DNA of 64,000 nt, taken from Rhizobium sp. Root1203 (GTDB lineage Bacteria > Pseudomonadota > Alphaproteobacteria > Rhizobiales > Rhizobiaceae). A program made the position numbers and the translations under genes. The stretch covers positions 404,025 through 468,024 of the forward strand of contig NZ_LMCW01000001.1 in the NCBI RefSeq assembly GCF_001424945.1, read 5' to 3'. The notes under the pieces are model-generated. The model saw only the letters and a list, made by a program, of their open reading frames with translations, did not search any database and was not told the origin of the DNA. Shown piece after piece: positions 43,476 through 52,555 of the stretch (position 1 is its first letter; every line of letters starts with the position of its first letter).

Positions 43476-46387
43476 TACGCCCGCTTCGTCAGCGGGAAGC
43501 GCTCCTTGAGCAGGCGCAGGACCGACTCGGAAGCCATGGGCGGTCCGAAAAGATAGCTCTGGCCGTAGGTGCAGCCCATTTTTGCCAGCTCGATTGCGTC
43601 GTCGTTGGATTCGATGCCCTCCGCCACCACCTTCATGTCCAGTTCGCGCGCCATGGAAATGACCGCGCGGAGCACGGTCGACTTCCGGTCGCTGGTGTCG
43701 CACACCAGTGCCTTGTCGAGCTTGATGGTGTCGAACGGGAAGCGCGTGAGGTAGGCGAGCGACGAATAGCCGGTGCCGAAGTCGTCGAGTGCCAGGCCGA
43801 GCCCGATGTCCTTCAGTTTCTCCAGCACGAGGCGCGCCTGCTCCGGGTTCTCCATGACCATGGATTCCGTCAGTTCAAGTTTCAGGCGCGACGGATCGCA
43901 ATGCGTCTTGGCCAGGACCGAACGCACGTCGTCGTAGAGCTCGTTGTTGAGCAGTTGTGCACTCGACAGGTTGATGGAGACGAAGATCGGCAGCTCGCCG
44001 GTCTGGTTTTCCCAGCCCATCAGGTCGTTCGTCGCCTGCTCGAGCGCGAAGATGCCGAGCATGTTGATGATGTCGGAGGCTTCGGCAATCGGAATGAACT
44101 CGGACGGCGGAATGCTGCCGCGCTTGGGATGCTCCCAGCGCATCAGCGCTTCGAAGCCTGCGATCTCCACGTCCTCCAGCCCTGCAATCGGCTGGTAGAC
44201 CATCGAGAGTTCCTTGCGCTCCAGTGCGCGGCGAAGGTCCGATTCCAGTTGCAGCCTGTCGGCGCCGAAATCGCGGAACGCCGGTTGGAACGGCTCGACG
44301 CGGTTGCCCCCGGCACGCTTGGCACGGTACATCGCAAGTTCCGCATCGCTCAGCATGCCGGATGCGTTTTCCTGCTGGTCGACGAAGGACGCAAGGCCGA
44401 TCGACGCCGTCAGGATGATCTCTCGGTTGGCGAAATTGATAGGCACCATGATCGCCTTGCTGACGGCGTCGGCAAAGTCGGCGATTTTCGCCGGATCGCG
44501 CTCGGACGTCAGAATGAGACCGAACTGATCGCCGGAGAGGCGGGCCAGCGTATCCTGGGGCTTGAGCAGCCGGCGCAGGCGGCGCGTAAGCGCAATCAGG
44601 ATGTTGTCGCCGGCCGCAATGCCCAGCGCATCGTTGACCAGCTTGTAGCGGTCTATGTCGATCACCATCACGGTCGGCCGAAGCGTCTCGCCGCCGGGAG
44701 CCAGCGCCAGCACGCCCTGCAGCCGGTCGAGGAACAGCTGGCGGTTCGGCAGGCCCGTCAGGTTGTCGTGGAGGGCATCCTGCAGCAGACGGTCGATGGA
44801 GTTCTTCTGTTCGGTCACGTCGACCACCGTGCCGACGCAACGGATGACCTCGCCGTTCGAGCCGAGCACAGGACGGGCGCGGATCAGGAGCCAATGGAAA
44901 TGGCCGTCCTCGGCGCGGATGCGGAATTCGTGGTTCAGCCGTCCGCGGCGATGTTCGAGCAGCACGTCGAGCGTGGCGCGGAAGCGGTCGCGGTCGTCGG
45001 GATGCAGCCGCGGCAGCCAGTTGCGCGCCGCGCCATGCATGGCTCCCGGCGAAAGGCCGAGCTTGACGGAAACATCAGGAATGGTGACGACGCGGTCGCG
45101 CGCCACGTCCCAGTCCCATACCATGTCGCCGGAACCGGTCAGCGCAAGGGACTGCCGCTCCAGGTCCGAAAACAGCCCCTGCTGGAATGCGCCGCCGGCA
45201 AAGGCATGCTGCATCACCGTGAAGCCGATGAGCAGCACGATGAGGACGAGGCCGCCGCCGAGCGCAGGCTGGATGATGTCGTTGTCGAGCCGGCCGGTGA
45301 TCGTCAGCCATGCCCCGAAGATCCAGACGAGAATGAGCCCCCAGGCCGGAACCAGGAGGATGGCGCGGTCATAGCGGTTGAGGCCGAGGTAGACGATCAG
45401 CAGAAGGCCGAGCGTGGCGGTAAGGGCAAAAGACAGTCGCGCCACGCCGGCGGCAATCGACGGGTCGTAGATTGCGACGCCGAAGAGAAGCGCAAGGCCA
45501 AGGACCCACGCAAGCGTCAGGTAGCCGAGATGCGTGTGCCAGCGGTTCAGGTTCAGGTAGGTAAACAGGAAGATCACGAAACTCGATGCCAGCGCCACCT
45601 CCGCGCAGGCGCGCCATATTCGCTGGTCCGCCGACGCAATGCTGACGAGCTTTCCGAGAAAGCCGAAGTCGACGCAGATATAGCCGAGCACCGCCCAGGC
45701 GAGTGCTGCCGTCGCCGGCAGCATGGAGGTCCCCTTGACGACGAACAGGATCGTCAGGAACACCGCCAGCAGGCCGGCAATACCGAGAACGATGCCGCGA
45801 TAAAGCGTGAATGCGTTGATCGTGTCCTTGTAGGCGTCCGGTTCCCAGAGATAGATCTGCGGCAACTCGGGCGTCGCCAGTTCCGCGACGAAGGTAATGA
45901 CGGCACCCGGGTTGAGCGTGATGCGGAAGACGTCCGCCTCGTCGCTCGGCTGCCGATCAAGCGCAAAGCCTTCGCTTGGCGTGATCGCGATGATGCGCTG
46001 CGAGCCGAGGTCAGGCCAGAAAAGCTTGGAATTGACGAGACGGAAATGCGGGGCGACGATAACGCGCTCCAGCTGCTCGTCCGAGACGTTGGCCAGCGCA
46101 AACACCGCCCAGTCGCCCTGATGATTGTCCGAACTGGAGCGTACCTCGATGCGGCGGCGGATACCGTCCGCGCCGGCGGCGGTCGAGACCTGGAAGGCCT
46201 CGCCCTGGTTGGCATAGATTTCGGTGGTGGCGGTCAGGTCGAGCGCCGTGTCGTCACGCGAGATCTTCACGGGCTCGGCTGCCTGCGCGGCACCTGCCAT
46301 CAGTGCCAAAGCCGACAGAAAAAGAGCTGCGATCACCGCGATAAGTCGTCCGGCCGGTGAGAAGGGCAGCATGCGGTTTGTAGTCAT
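43475..46387 (-). CDS. 7TM-sensor PAS/GGDEF/EAL protein with degenerate GGDEF
   Basis: This 970-residue protein has a signal peptide and a periplasmic 7TMR-DISM-like domain (about residues 36-180). About seven transmembrane helices (GIVLGIAGLLAVFLTILFVV onward, about 185-400) and a PAS domain (LTGSGDMVWDWDVARDR, about 420-540) follow. The GGDEF domain (about 545-700) has SGDQF in LARLSGDQFGLIL at about 614 in place of GGDEF, so cyclase activity is unlikely. The EAL domain is intact: FEALMRWEHP (about 744) and LDDFGTGYSSLAYL (about 866). It is therefore probably a c-di-GMP phosphodiesterase controlled by a periplasmic or membrane signal. Its first codons overlap the stop of the GNAT gene. Confidence 0.87.
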   Translation of the reverse strand: MTTNRMLPFSPAGRLIAVIAALFLSALALMAGAAQAAEPVKISRDDTALDLTATTEIYANQGEAFQVSTAAGADGIRRRIEVRSSSDNHQGDWAVFALANVSDEQLERVIVAPHFRLVNSKLFWPDLGSQRIIAITPSEGFALDRQPSDEADVFRITLNPGAVITFVAELATPELPQIYLWEPDAYKDTINAFTLYRGIVLGIAGLLAVFLTILFVVKGTSMLPATAALAWAVLGYICVDFGFLGKLVSIASADQRIWRACAEVALASSFVIFLFTYLNLNRWHTHLGYLTLAWVLGLALLFGVAIYDPSIAAGVARLSFALTATLGLLLIVYLGLNRYDRAILLVPAWGLILVWIFGAWLTITGRLDNDIIQPALGGGLVLIVLLIGFTVMQHAFAGGAFQQGLFSDLERQSLALTGSGDMVWDWDVARDRVVTIPDVSVKLGLSPGAMHGAARNWLPRLHPDDRDRFRATLDVLLEHRRGRLNHEFRIRAEDGHFHWLLIRARPVLGSNGEVIRCVGTVVDVTEQKNSIDRLLQDALHDNLTGLPNRQLFLDRLQGVLALAPGGETLRPTVMVIDIDRYKLVNDALGIAAGDNILIALTRRLRRLLKPQDTLARLSGDQFGLILTSERDPAKIADFADAVSKAIMVPINFANREIILTASIGLASFVDQQENASGMLSDAELAMYRAKRAGGNRVEPFQPAFRDFGADRLQLESDLRRALERKELSMVYQPIAGLEDVEIAGFEALMRWEHPKRGSIPPSEFIPIAEASDIINMLGIFALEQATNDLMGWENQTGELPIFVSINLSSAQLLNNELYDDVRSVLAKTHCDPSRLKLELTESMVMENPEQARLVLEKLKDIGLGLALDDFGTGYSSLAYLTRFPFDTIKLDKALVCDTSDRKSTVLRAVISMARELDMKVVAEGIESNDDAIELAKMGCTYGQSYLFGPPMASESVLRLLKERFPLTKRA

Positions 46388-46998
46388 CGGCTGTCGGTTG
46401 TCCTGCCTTTATCCGTATCGGTGGCCAGTAGTGAAAACATCACGTGATCATGCCACTGACCGTTGATTTTCAAGTATCCGCGCAGATAGCCCTCCCGCTG
46501 AAACCCGGCCTTTTCAAGCAGGCGGATGCTCCGCGCATTGTCTGGAATACAGGCTGCTTCGATACGGTGCAACTCAAGCCCTGCGAAGATATAGGGTATA
46601 ACCAACCGAAGTGCGGCGAACATATGGCCCTGGCCGGCATGGGCTTCACCCATCCAGTAGCCGATCATGCAGCTCTGCGCGGCGCCCCGCCGGATGTAGC
46701 CGATGGTGATGCCGCCAAGCAGCGTCCTGCTGTGCTTGTGAAACAGCAACAGCGGGATCGCCTGTCCGGAAGCATATTCCTGCTTGCCGCGAATGACGCG
46801 GGCGCGGTAGGCGCCCTCCGTCAGTTCGTCGCGGCGCCAGGTCGGCTCCCAGGGCTCCAGGAACTGCCGGCTTGCCGCCCGCAGCTTGTGCCATTGATTG
46901 AAGTCCTGGTAGCGGGGCAGGCGGAGCACATATTGCTCGTTCTCAAGCTCCACTGCTTCCGGCTGCCGCGATAGGAACCGAAAAACCGATTTTGGCAT
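46384..46998 (-). CDS. GNAT family N-acetyltransferase (RimJ-like)
   Basis: This 204-residue protein has the RimJ/RimL type of GNAT fold: YVLRLPRYQDFNQWHKLRAASRQFLEPWEPTW at the N terminus, GGITIGYIRRGAAQSCMIGYWMGEAHAGQGHMFAALRLVIPYIFAGLELHRIEAACIPDNARSIRLLEKAGFQREGYLRGYLKINGQWHDHVMFSLL. The Q/RxxGxG/A acetyl-CoA loop appears as HAGQGHMFAA. It probably acetylates the N terminus of a protein (ribosomal S5 is the RimJ substrate) or a small molecule. It overlaps the following c-di-GMP gene by ATGA. The M16 peptidase gene lies upstream on the same strand, 29 nt away. Confidence 0.87.
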   Translation of the reverse strand: MPKSVFRFLSRQPEAVELENEQYVLRLPRYQDFNQWHKLRAASRQFLEPWEPTWRRDELTEGAYRARVIRGKQEYASGQAIPLLLFHKHSRTLLGGITIGYIRRGAAQSCMIGYWMGEAHAGQGHMFAALRLVIPYIFAGLELHRIEAACIPDNARSIRLLEKAGFQREGYLRGYLKINGQWHDHVMFSLLATDTDKGRTTDSR

Positions 46999-47027
46999 CG
47001 ATTACTCCCGGCAGGGTGGACGTCGGT

Positions 47028-48326
47028 TCAGAGTACGGCCTGTTTGCCCTGAAGGGCAGGCGAGGAAAGCGACGCGGCGATATCTTCCATCGGTGCAAGA
47101 TGCTCGAGCGGGCCGATCGCCGACAGCGTCGGCACGGTGTCGAAGAACAGGCGCCCGGCGAGGTCCGTCAGGCGTTCGACGGTGATGCCCTCGAGGCGCT
47201 CCATCATCTCCGGATTGGAGATAGGTCGGCCATAAAGCATCATCTGCCGGGCGATCTGGCCGGCTCGCGCTGCCGGGCTTTCCTGGCCCATCAGCAGCTG
47301 GGCGCGGATCTGCGCTCGGGCACGCTCGATTTCCTTCTGGTCGATCTTCGCCGCCGACTTGTGCAGCTCGTCGACGATGACGGGCACCAGCTCCGGCAGG
47401 TTTTCGCCCCCGGTCGCGGCGTGGATGCCGAAGATGCCGGTGTCGGAAAACCCCCAGTGAAACGCATAGATCGAATAGCAGAGGCCGCGGATTTCGCGCA
47501 CTTCCTGGAACAACCGGGACGACATGCCGCCGCCGAGGATATTGGCGAGGATCTGCGAACAGTAGAAATCGCGGGCGTGGTAGGCCTTGCCCTCGAAGCC
47601 GAGGAGGATCTGCGCATCCATGAGGTCGCGCGTCTCGCGGATGTTGCCGCCGATATACTTCGCAGCTTCCATGACAGGCGGCGCGTTCGGAGCCGTCGGC
47701 AGAGATGCAAAGCGGTCCTCGACCATGCGCACGAATTCGTCATGCTGCACGGCGCCGGTCGCGACCACGAACATGCGGTCGGTCGTATAGTTGCGGCCGA
47801 GATAGCCGCGGATCTGCTGCGGGGTGAAGGAAACGACGGTCTGCGGCGTGCCGAGAATGGCGCGGCCCAGCGTCTGGTCCCGATAGGCAGTCTCGGAGAA
47901 CTTGTCGAAGACCACGTCGTCGGGCGTGTCGTTCGCGGCGTTGATTTCCTGCAGGATGACCTGCTTTTCACGCTCGAGTTCGTCCTCCTCGAAGGCGGAT
48001 TCCGTCAGGATATCGGCAAGGATATCGACAGCGAGCGGCACGTGGTCTTTCAGAACCCGGGCGTAATAGGACGTCGTCTCGGTGGACGTCGCGGCGTTGA
48101 CTTCGCCACCGACATCCTCGATTTCCTCCGCGATGTCGCGAGCGCTTCGGCGTGCCGTTCCCTTGAAGGCCATGTGCTCGAGCAGGTGGGCAATGCCGTG
48201 CTCGTCTTCCGTTTCGTTACGCGAACCTGATTTGATCCACACGCCGAGCGCAGCGCTTTCGAGATGCTGCATGGTCTGTGTGACTACTGTCAGCCCGGAT
48301 TTGAGCCGGGTGCACTCAACTGTCAT
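47028..48326 (-). CDS. M16 family metallopeptidase (mitochondrial processing peptidase-like)
   Basis: This 432-residue inverzincin carries the zinc motif HGIAHLLEHMAFKGT (HxxEH at about residues 47-51) and the downstream Glu ligand in ERELEREKQVILQEINAANDTPDD, here ELEREKQVILQEI. YTTDRMFVVATGAV and the C-terminal lobe with GGGMSSRLFQEVREIRGLCYSIYAF (glycine-rich loop) are also clear. It is the alphaproteobacterial single-chain peptidase similar to the beta subunit of mitochondrial MPP. It probably digests signal peptides or small peptides. It lies 27 nt downstream of thrC, a conserved pair in rhizobia. Confidence 0.92.
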   Translation of the reverse strand: MTVECTRLKSGLTVVTQTMQHLESAALGVWIKSGSRNETEDEHGIAHLLEHMAFKGTARRSARDIAEEIEDVGGEVNAATSTETTSYYARVLKDHVPLAVDILADILTESAFEEDELEREKQVILQEINAANDTPDDVVFDKFSETAYRDQTLGRAILGTPQTVVSFTPQQIRGYLGRNYTTDRMFVVATGAVQHDEFVRMVEDRFASLPTAPNAPPVMEAAKYIGGNIRETRDLMDAQILLGFEGKAYHARDFYCSQILANILGGGMSSRLFQEVREIRGLCYSIYAFHWGFSDTGIFGIHAATGGENLPELVPVIVDELHKSAAKIDQKEIERARAQIRAQLLMGQESPAARAGQIARQMMLYGRPISNPEMMERLEGITVERLTDLAGRLFFDTVPTLSAIGPLEHLAPMEDIAASLSSPALQGKQAVL

Positions 48327-48353
48327 TGGCTATCTTTCTGCGCCTGCCGTCTA

Positions 48354-49754
48354 TCAGGCCCGGATATGCTTGCCGATGAAGGTTTCAACGGCCTTGAGCT
48401 CGGGCTTGATGATCTGGAAACGCTCCTCCTTGTGCATCATATCAGCAAGCCACGTTGGAAGCGCGGGGTCAATACCGGAGGCGGATTTTACGGCCGCCGG
48501 GAATTTTGCCGGGTGAGCCGTGGCGAGCGTGACCATCGGCATGTTCGGCTTTTCGTGTTTTTCCGCAACGAAAACACCGATGGCGGAGTGTGGGTCCAGC
48601 AGGTAACCGGTTTCGGCGACGGTCTTCCTGATCGTCTGGGCAACCTGCTTTTCGCTGGCGCGGCCGGCGCGAAAGTCCTTCCTGATGAAGGCGAGAGCGT
48701 CCGGCGCGATCTCGAAGCCGTTCGACTGCTTCAGGCTGTCCATCGCGGCGCGCACCTTGGATGCGTCGCGATCGTAGGCCTCGAACAGCAGGCGCTCGAA
48801 GTTCGAGGAAATCTGGATGTCCATCGAAGGCGAGGTCGTCGCCTTGACGTCCTTCATCTCGTAGCGCCCTGTCTTCAGCGTGCGCGCGAGGATGTCGTTC
48901 TCGTTGGTGGCGACCACCAGCTTGCCCATCGGCAGGCCCATGCGCTTTGCGCAGTAGCCGGCGAAAATGTCCCCGAAATTGCCGGTCGGCACCGTGAACG
49001 AGATCCTGCGGTCGGGGCCGCCGAGCGCGATCGATGTCGTGAAGTAGTAGACGATCTGCGCCATGATGCGCGCCCAGTTGATCGAATTGACGCCGGAAAG
49101 GCGAACCTTGTCGCGGAAGGCGGCGTCGTTGAACATGGCTTTGACGAGGTTCTGGCAATCGTCGAAATTGCCCTCGACGGCAAGCGCGTGAACATTGGCA
49201 GCCGTGGAGGTCGTCATCTGCCGCTGCTGCACCGGCGAGACCTTGCCGTGCGGGAAAAGGATGAAGATGTCGGTGCGCTCGCGCCCGGCAAAGGCGTCGA
49301 TGGCCGCGCCGCCGGTGTCGCCCGACGTCGCCCCGACGATGGTGGCCCGCTCGCCGCGCTTCTCCAGCGCATAATCCATCAAGCGTGCCAGGAGCTGCAT
49401 GGCGACGTCCTTGAAGGCAAGCGTCGTGCCGTGGAACAGTTCCATCACGAAGCTGTTCGGTCCCGTCTGCACCAGCGGCGCAATCGCCGGATGACGGAAG
49501 GTGCCGTAGGCTTCGTCGATCATCGCCCGGAAGGTGTCGTCGGGAATCTCGCCGTTGGTAAAGGGCGAAAGGATCGTGAAGGCGATATCCTGATAGCTCT
49601 TTCCGCGAAGCGCCCGGATGTCCTTCTTCGAGAATTGCGGCCACTCACGGGGGACGTACAGCCCGCCGTCACGCGCCAGGCCCGTCAGCAATGCATCGCA
49701 AAAACCGAGGGAAGGGGCTTCGCCGCGGGTCGAGATATAATCCACTGTCGTCAT
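48354..49754 (-). CDS. thrC: Threonine synthase
   Basis: This 466-residue PLP enzyme converts O-phosphohomoserine to threonine. Motifs are the N-terminal MTTVDYISTRGEAPSLGFCDALLTGLARDGGLYVP, LFHGTTLAFKDVAMQLLARLMDY with the PLP lysine (about residue 112), the glycine-rich VGATSGDTGGAAIDAF (phosphate-binding), and TVPTGNFGDIFAGY. It is the long class I threonine synthase. The start is the ATG at 49754, where the conserved region begins. Longer upstream frames (to 49913) are not supported. It pairs with the M16 peptidase gene in one transcript. Confidence 0.95.
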   Translation of the reverse strand: MTTVDYISTRGEAPSLGFCDALLTGLARDGGLYVPREWPQFSKKDIRALRGKSYQDIAFTILSPFTNGEIPDDTFRAMIDEAYGTFRHPAIAPLVQTGPNSFVMELFHGTTLAFKDVAMQLLARLMDYALEKRGERATIVGATSGDTGGAAIDAFAGRERTDIFILFPHGKVSPVQQRQMTTSTAANVHALAVEGNFDDCQNLVKAMFNDAAFRDKVRLSGVNSINWARIMAQIVYYFTTSIALGGPDRRISFTVPTGNFGDIFAGYCAKRMGLPMGKLVVATNENDILARTLKTGRYEMKDVKATTSPSMDIQISSNFERLLFEAYDRDASKVRAAMDSLKQSNGFEIAPDALAFIRKDFRAGRASEKQVAQTIRKTVAETGYLLDPHSAIGVFVAEKHEKPNMPMVTLATAHPAKFPAAVKSASGIDPALPTWLADMMHKEERFQIIKPELKAVETFIGKHIRA

Positions 49755-49989
49755 CCTTGATGTGCCGGCCGGAGGGAATCCGGCCTGGAGAGAAAGCGTG
49801 CCCCGCGTAGCATCTCGCTCGCCCCGTCGTGCTTGGCCGACAGCAGTCCCGAAATGTGCATCAAAACAGTGCTTACCCAATCGATTTTTGTTTGCGCCGC
49901 TGATATAGACCATCGCAAACTGTCACGAAAGGCCCTGTCTGCAACTCATCGGGCCTGCCAAAAAACTTTGTGAAGAGGGTGGAATAGTC

Positions 49990-50637
49990 GTGCTTGGCAA
50001 GGTCTCGCGTCTTATCGTTTCTGCATCGGTCGCCGCTGTTCTGGTCGGCTGCAACTCTCTCGGCATGGGTGGCGGGGAGAACAAGGCCGAAGCGCCGGCC
50101 CAGTCCGGCGGGACGGCGCAGATCATGCCGCTGGCGCCCGCCAATCCCTCTTCGAACAATCCGTCCATCGGTACGGCGACGACGGCGTCGGGGGCCACGG
50201 CCCAGGTCGTACAGGGCGCATGCCCCCAGATCTACATGAAGGATGCCGACGCGATCTATCGCAGCTACGCCGGCGGGGCCAGGACTGGCGACGCTGAGAA
50301 GCTGGCCTACCAGGCTTCGATCGCGAATTACACGCGCCAGTGCACCCTGAACGAAACGAACCTGACGATGACGGTGGTGGCGCAGATGCGTGTCCTCGCC
50401 GGACCGGCCGGCAATTCGGGCAATGTGACGCTGCCCGTTCGTATCACGGTTCTCGATGGCGAGGATGTGCTGTACTCGGAAGTTACCAACTTCCCCGCGG
50501 ATGTTTCATCGACCGCTGCCACGCAGGTGTTGTTCCGCAAGGATGGCATCAAGCTGCCGGTCGGCTCAGGCGCTCTCGTTCGCGTCAATGTCGGCTTTGA
50601 TCAAGGCGCGCCGAAAGGCGGCAAGAAGAAGAAATAA
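49990..50637 (+). CDS. Predicted lipoprotein of unknown function
   Basis: This 215-residue protein starts at GTG 49990, with a lipoprotein signal peptide and lipobox LVGC (Cys at about residue 21). A Gly/Pro/Ser/Thr-rich linker (about 22-75) is followed by a domain with CPQIYMKDADAIYRSYAGGARTG, RQCTLNETNLTMTVVAQMRVLAGPAGNSGNVTLPVRITVLDGEDVLYS and a Lys-rich tail. The two Cys (CPQI, RQCT) may pair. The family is conserved in Rhizobiales without an assigned role. It lies in the envelope. The neighbouring lipid kinase starts 67 nt after its stop. Confidence 0.75.
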   Translation: MLGKVSRLIVSASVAAVLVGCNSLGMGGGENKAEAPAQSGGTAQIMPLAPANPSSNNPSIGTATTASGATAQVVQGACPQIYMKDADAIYRSYAGGARTGDAEKLAYQASIANYTRQCTLNETNLTMTVVAQMRVLAGPAGNSGNVTLPVRITVLDGEDVLYSEVTNFPADVSSTAATQVLFRKDGIKLPVGSGALVRVNVGFDQGAPKGGKKKK

Positions 50638-50703
50638 CTCCGGCACCCTTCCTTGTACCCTGGCGTTACGGTGCTTCCAACCAGCTGTGGTAAAGAGGAT
50701 CAG

Positions 50704-51624
50704 GTGAAGATCGGCATCGTCGTGAATCCGGCCTCCGGCCGGCGTGGACGAAAGTTGTTCTGGTCGATGCTGAGGCGTGCTTTGGAGACAAGGCGCGCCG
50801 ACATCAGCTTGCGCGAGACCGAAGGGTTCGGCGACGCCGAGCGTTTCGGGCGCGAGCTGGCGGAGGGCGGTTCCCATCTCGTGGTTGCCGTCGGCGGCGA
50901 CGGCACGATCGGCGAGGTAGCGAGCGGCGTCTTGAAGTCGAGCCGTCCCGAAACGGCGTTCGCTTTCATCGCGACCGGCACCGGCTGCGATTTCGCCCGC
51001 AACTTCGACATGCCTGAGATCCCGGAAACGCTTGCCGAGCATCTGACATCCCCGGCGATCCGGCAGATCGATGCCGGTCTGCTGACATGCAGCGACGAGG
51101 ATGGCGACAATCTCGCGCGGCATTTTGCCAACATTGCGAGCTTTGGCGTTTCCGGACAGATCGTCCGTGCAGTCAACGCCGCGCGCAGCCATCGGCGATT
51201 GCCCGGACGCATCGTCTTCTTTTACCACAGCCTCATGCAGATCCTGCGCTACAAGCCCTGCAGCGTCCGTCTCCGGCTCGATGGCAAGGATGTCTACGAG
51301 GGGGCGATCACCACGGTCGCGGTCGCCAACGGCGCCTGGTTCGGCGGCGGCATGAAGGTGGCGCCGGATGCGGATGTGGCCGATGGCTGGTTCGACGTCG
51401 TCATCATCCGCGCCGCGCCGCGGCTGAAGGTCCTGATGCTGATGAACAGCATATACAGCGGCGGCCACCTCAAGAGCCCGCTCGTCACCATTCACAGGGC
51501 CAAATGTGTCGAAGCCTGGCCAATCGGAAAGAGGATCGCGTTGATCGACAGCGACGGCGAAGCCCCGGGACAGATCCCGGCCCGCTTCGAGGTGCTTCCC
51601 GGGGCGCTAAGTCTCAAGATCTAG
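50704..51624 (+). CDS. Diacylglycerol kinase family lipid kinase
   Basis: This 306-residue protein starts at GTG 50704 (MKIGIVVNPASGRRGRKLF), with AGAGGATCAG upstream. It has the DAGK catalytic motif LVVAVGGDGTIGEVASGVL (GGDGT at about residues 63-67) and the YegS/DgkB-like GTGCDFARNFDMP, VKTDLA-like segments, then GAWFGGGMKVAPDADVADGWFDVVII and a C-terminal DGE-containing DSDGEAPGQIP. It should phosphorylate diacylglycerol, ceramide or a similar lipid on the inner membrane face. It is neighboured by the lipoprotein gene, which may hint at envelope biogenesis. The exact lipid is not evident. Confidence 0.85.
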   Translation: MKIGIVVNPASGRRGRKLFWSMLRRALETRRADISLRETEGFGDAERFGRELAEGGSHLVVAVGGDGTIGEVASGVLKSSRPETAFAFIATGTGCDFARNFDMPEIPETLAEHLTSPAIRQIDAGLLTCSDEDGDNLARHFANIASFGVSGQIVRAVNAARSHRRLPGRIVFFYHSLMQILRYKPCSVRLRLDGKDVYEGAITTVAVANGAWFGGGMKVAPDADVADGWFDVVIIRAAPRLKVLMLMNSIYSGGHLKSPLVTIHRAKCVEAWPIGKRIALIDSDGEAPGQIPARFEVLPGALSLKI

Positions 51625-51689
51625 CTTTTTCGAAGCGACAGGGCGTCTTTCAATCGCGAGAGCGATGCAATACGAACAGCGGTCGTCGC

Positions 51690-52379
51690 TCAGAGAGCGC
51701 CTTCCCATTCGGCGAGGGCAGCGACGACGCCCGGCAGGTCGGTCATCCGCGAGATGACGGTCTCGGCGCCTGCGTCCGTCAGCGTGTCCGCGTGCGAGGG
51801 GTAGGTATGCGAGGCACCGGTGAAGCCGATGACGCGCATGCCGGCCGCACGCGCCGCATGGATACCGTGAACAGAATCCTCGACGACCACGGCCCGTGCA
51901 GGTGAAACGCCCATCTGCTTGGCGCCATGCAGGAAAATATCCGGCTTCGGCTTGACGCGATCGGCGCCCAGATCCTTGGCCGAGAAGATGTGCGGCGCAA
52001 ACAGCTGCTTGAGGCCGACCTTGCCGAGCATCATGTCGAGGCGCTTGCTGCTGGAGTTGGAGCAGATGCAGCGCTTGAGGCTCAGCCGGGACAGGGCCGA
52101 TTGAACGCCGGCAATCGCCTGCACGTCCTGCTCCAGACGCAGGTCGAGCAGCTGCTCGGACTTGTCGAGCAGCGACGCCGAAATTGGGATGCTTGCCTCG
52201 CGCTCGACCTGGAAAAGGATGTTCTCCCAGGTCATGCCCGAGAAACGTTCGCCCATCTCCTCGACGCTGATCGGATAGCCCGCTTCCGTCAGAAGCATGG
52301 ACTCGACTTGCGCCGCGATGATTTCGGAATCGACCAGAACGCCGTCGCAGTCGAAAATGATGAGGTCGAAGCCGTCCAT
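51690..52379 (-). CDS. HAD-superfamily hydrolase (beta-phosphoglucomutase-like)
   Basis: This 229-residue protein has motif I DLIIFDCDGVLVDSEIIAAQ (the nucleophile Asp of DxDGxL), a helical cap, motif II CSNSSSKRLDMML (Ser) and motif III with DRVKPKPDIFLHGAKQMG (Lys). Motif IV is AVVVEDSVHGIHAARAAGMRVIGFTG. Substrate is likely a sugar phosphate or phosphoglycolate-like compound. It is isolated, between the lipid kinase and the GntR regulator, both transcribed on the other strand. Confidence 0.85.
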   Translation of the reverse strand: MDGFDLIIFDCDGVLVDSEIIAAQVESMLLTEAGYPISVEEMGERFSGMTWENILFQVEREASIPISASLLDKSEQLLDLRLEQDVQAIAGVQSALSRLSLKRCICSNSSSKRLDMMLGKVGLKQLFAPHIFSAKDLGADRVKPKPDIFLHGAKQMGVSPARAVVVEDSVHGIHAARAAGMRVIGFTGASHTYPSHADTLTDAGAETVISRMTDLPGVVAALAEWEGAL

Positions 52380-52555
52380 GATATCAAGCCTTGTTTGGGA
52401 TGATGCCGCTTTACATCATGGTTGGCCGAAGCTCAACCGGCCGCGCGACATGGCTGGATTGCGCGCTGCGGGCGGCTTTGCCGCCTCCCTGCCGGAATTT
52501 GCCGGCCGCACGCCGCCGTTCTAGCCTCGACAAGCCAATTCCGGCTCTCTAATGG

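Noticed and set aside
43409..46360. Long antisense open frame (about 980 codons) over the EAL gene
   Set aside because: High-GC codon bias of the real minus-strand gene leaves long open antisense frames. The translation has no domain, and the minus-strand protein has clear EAL motifs.
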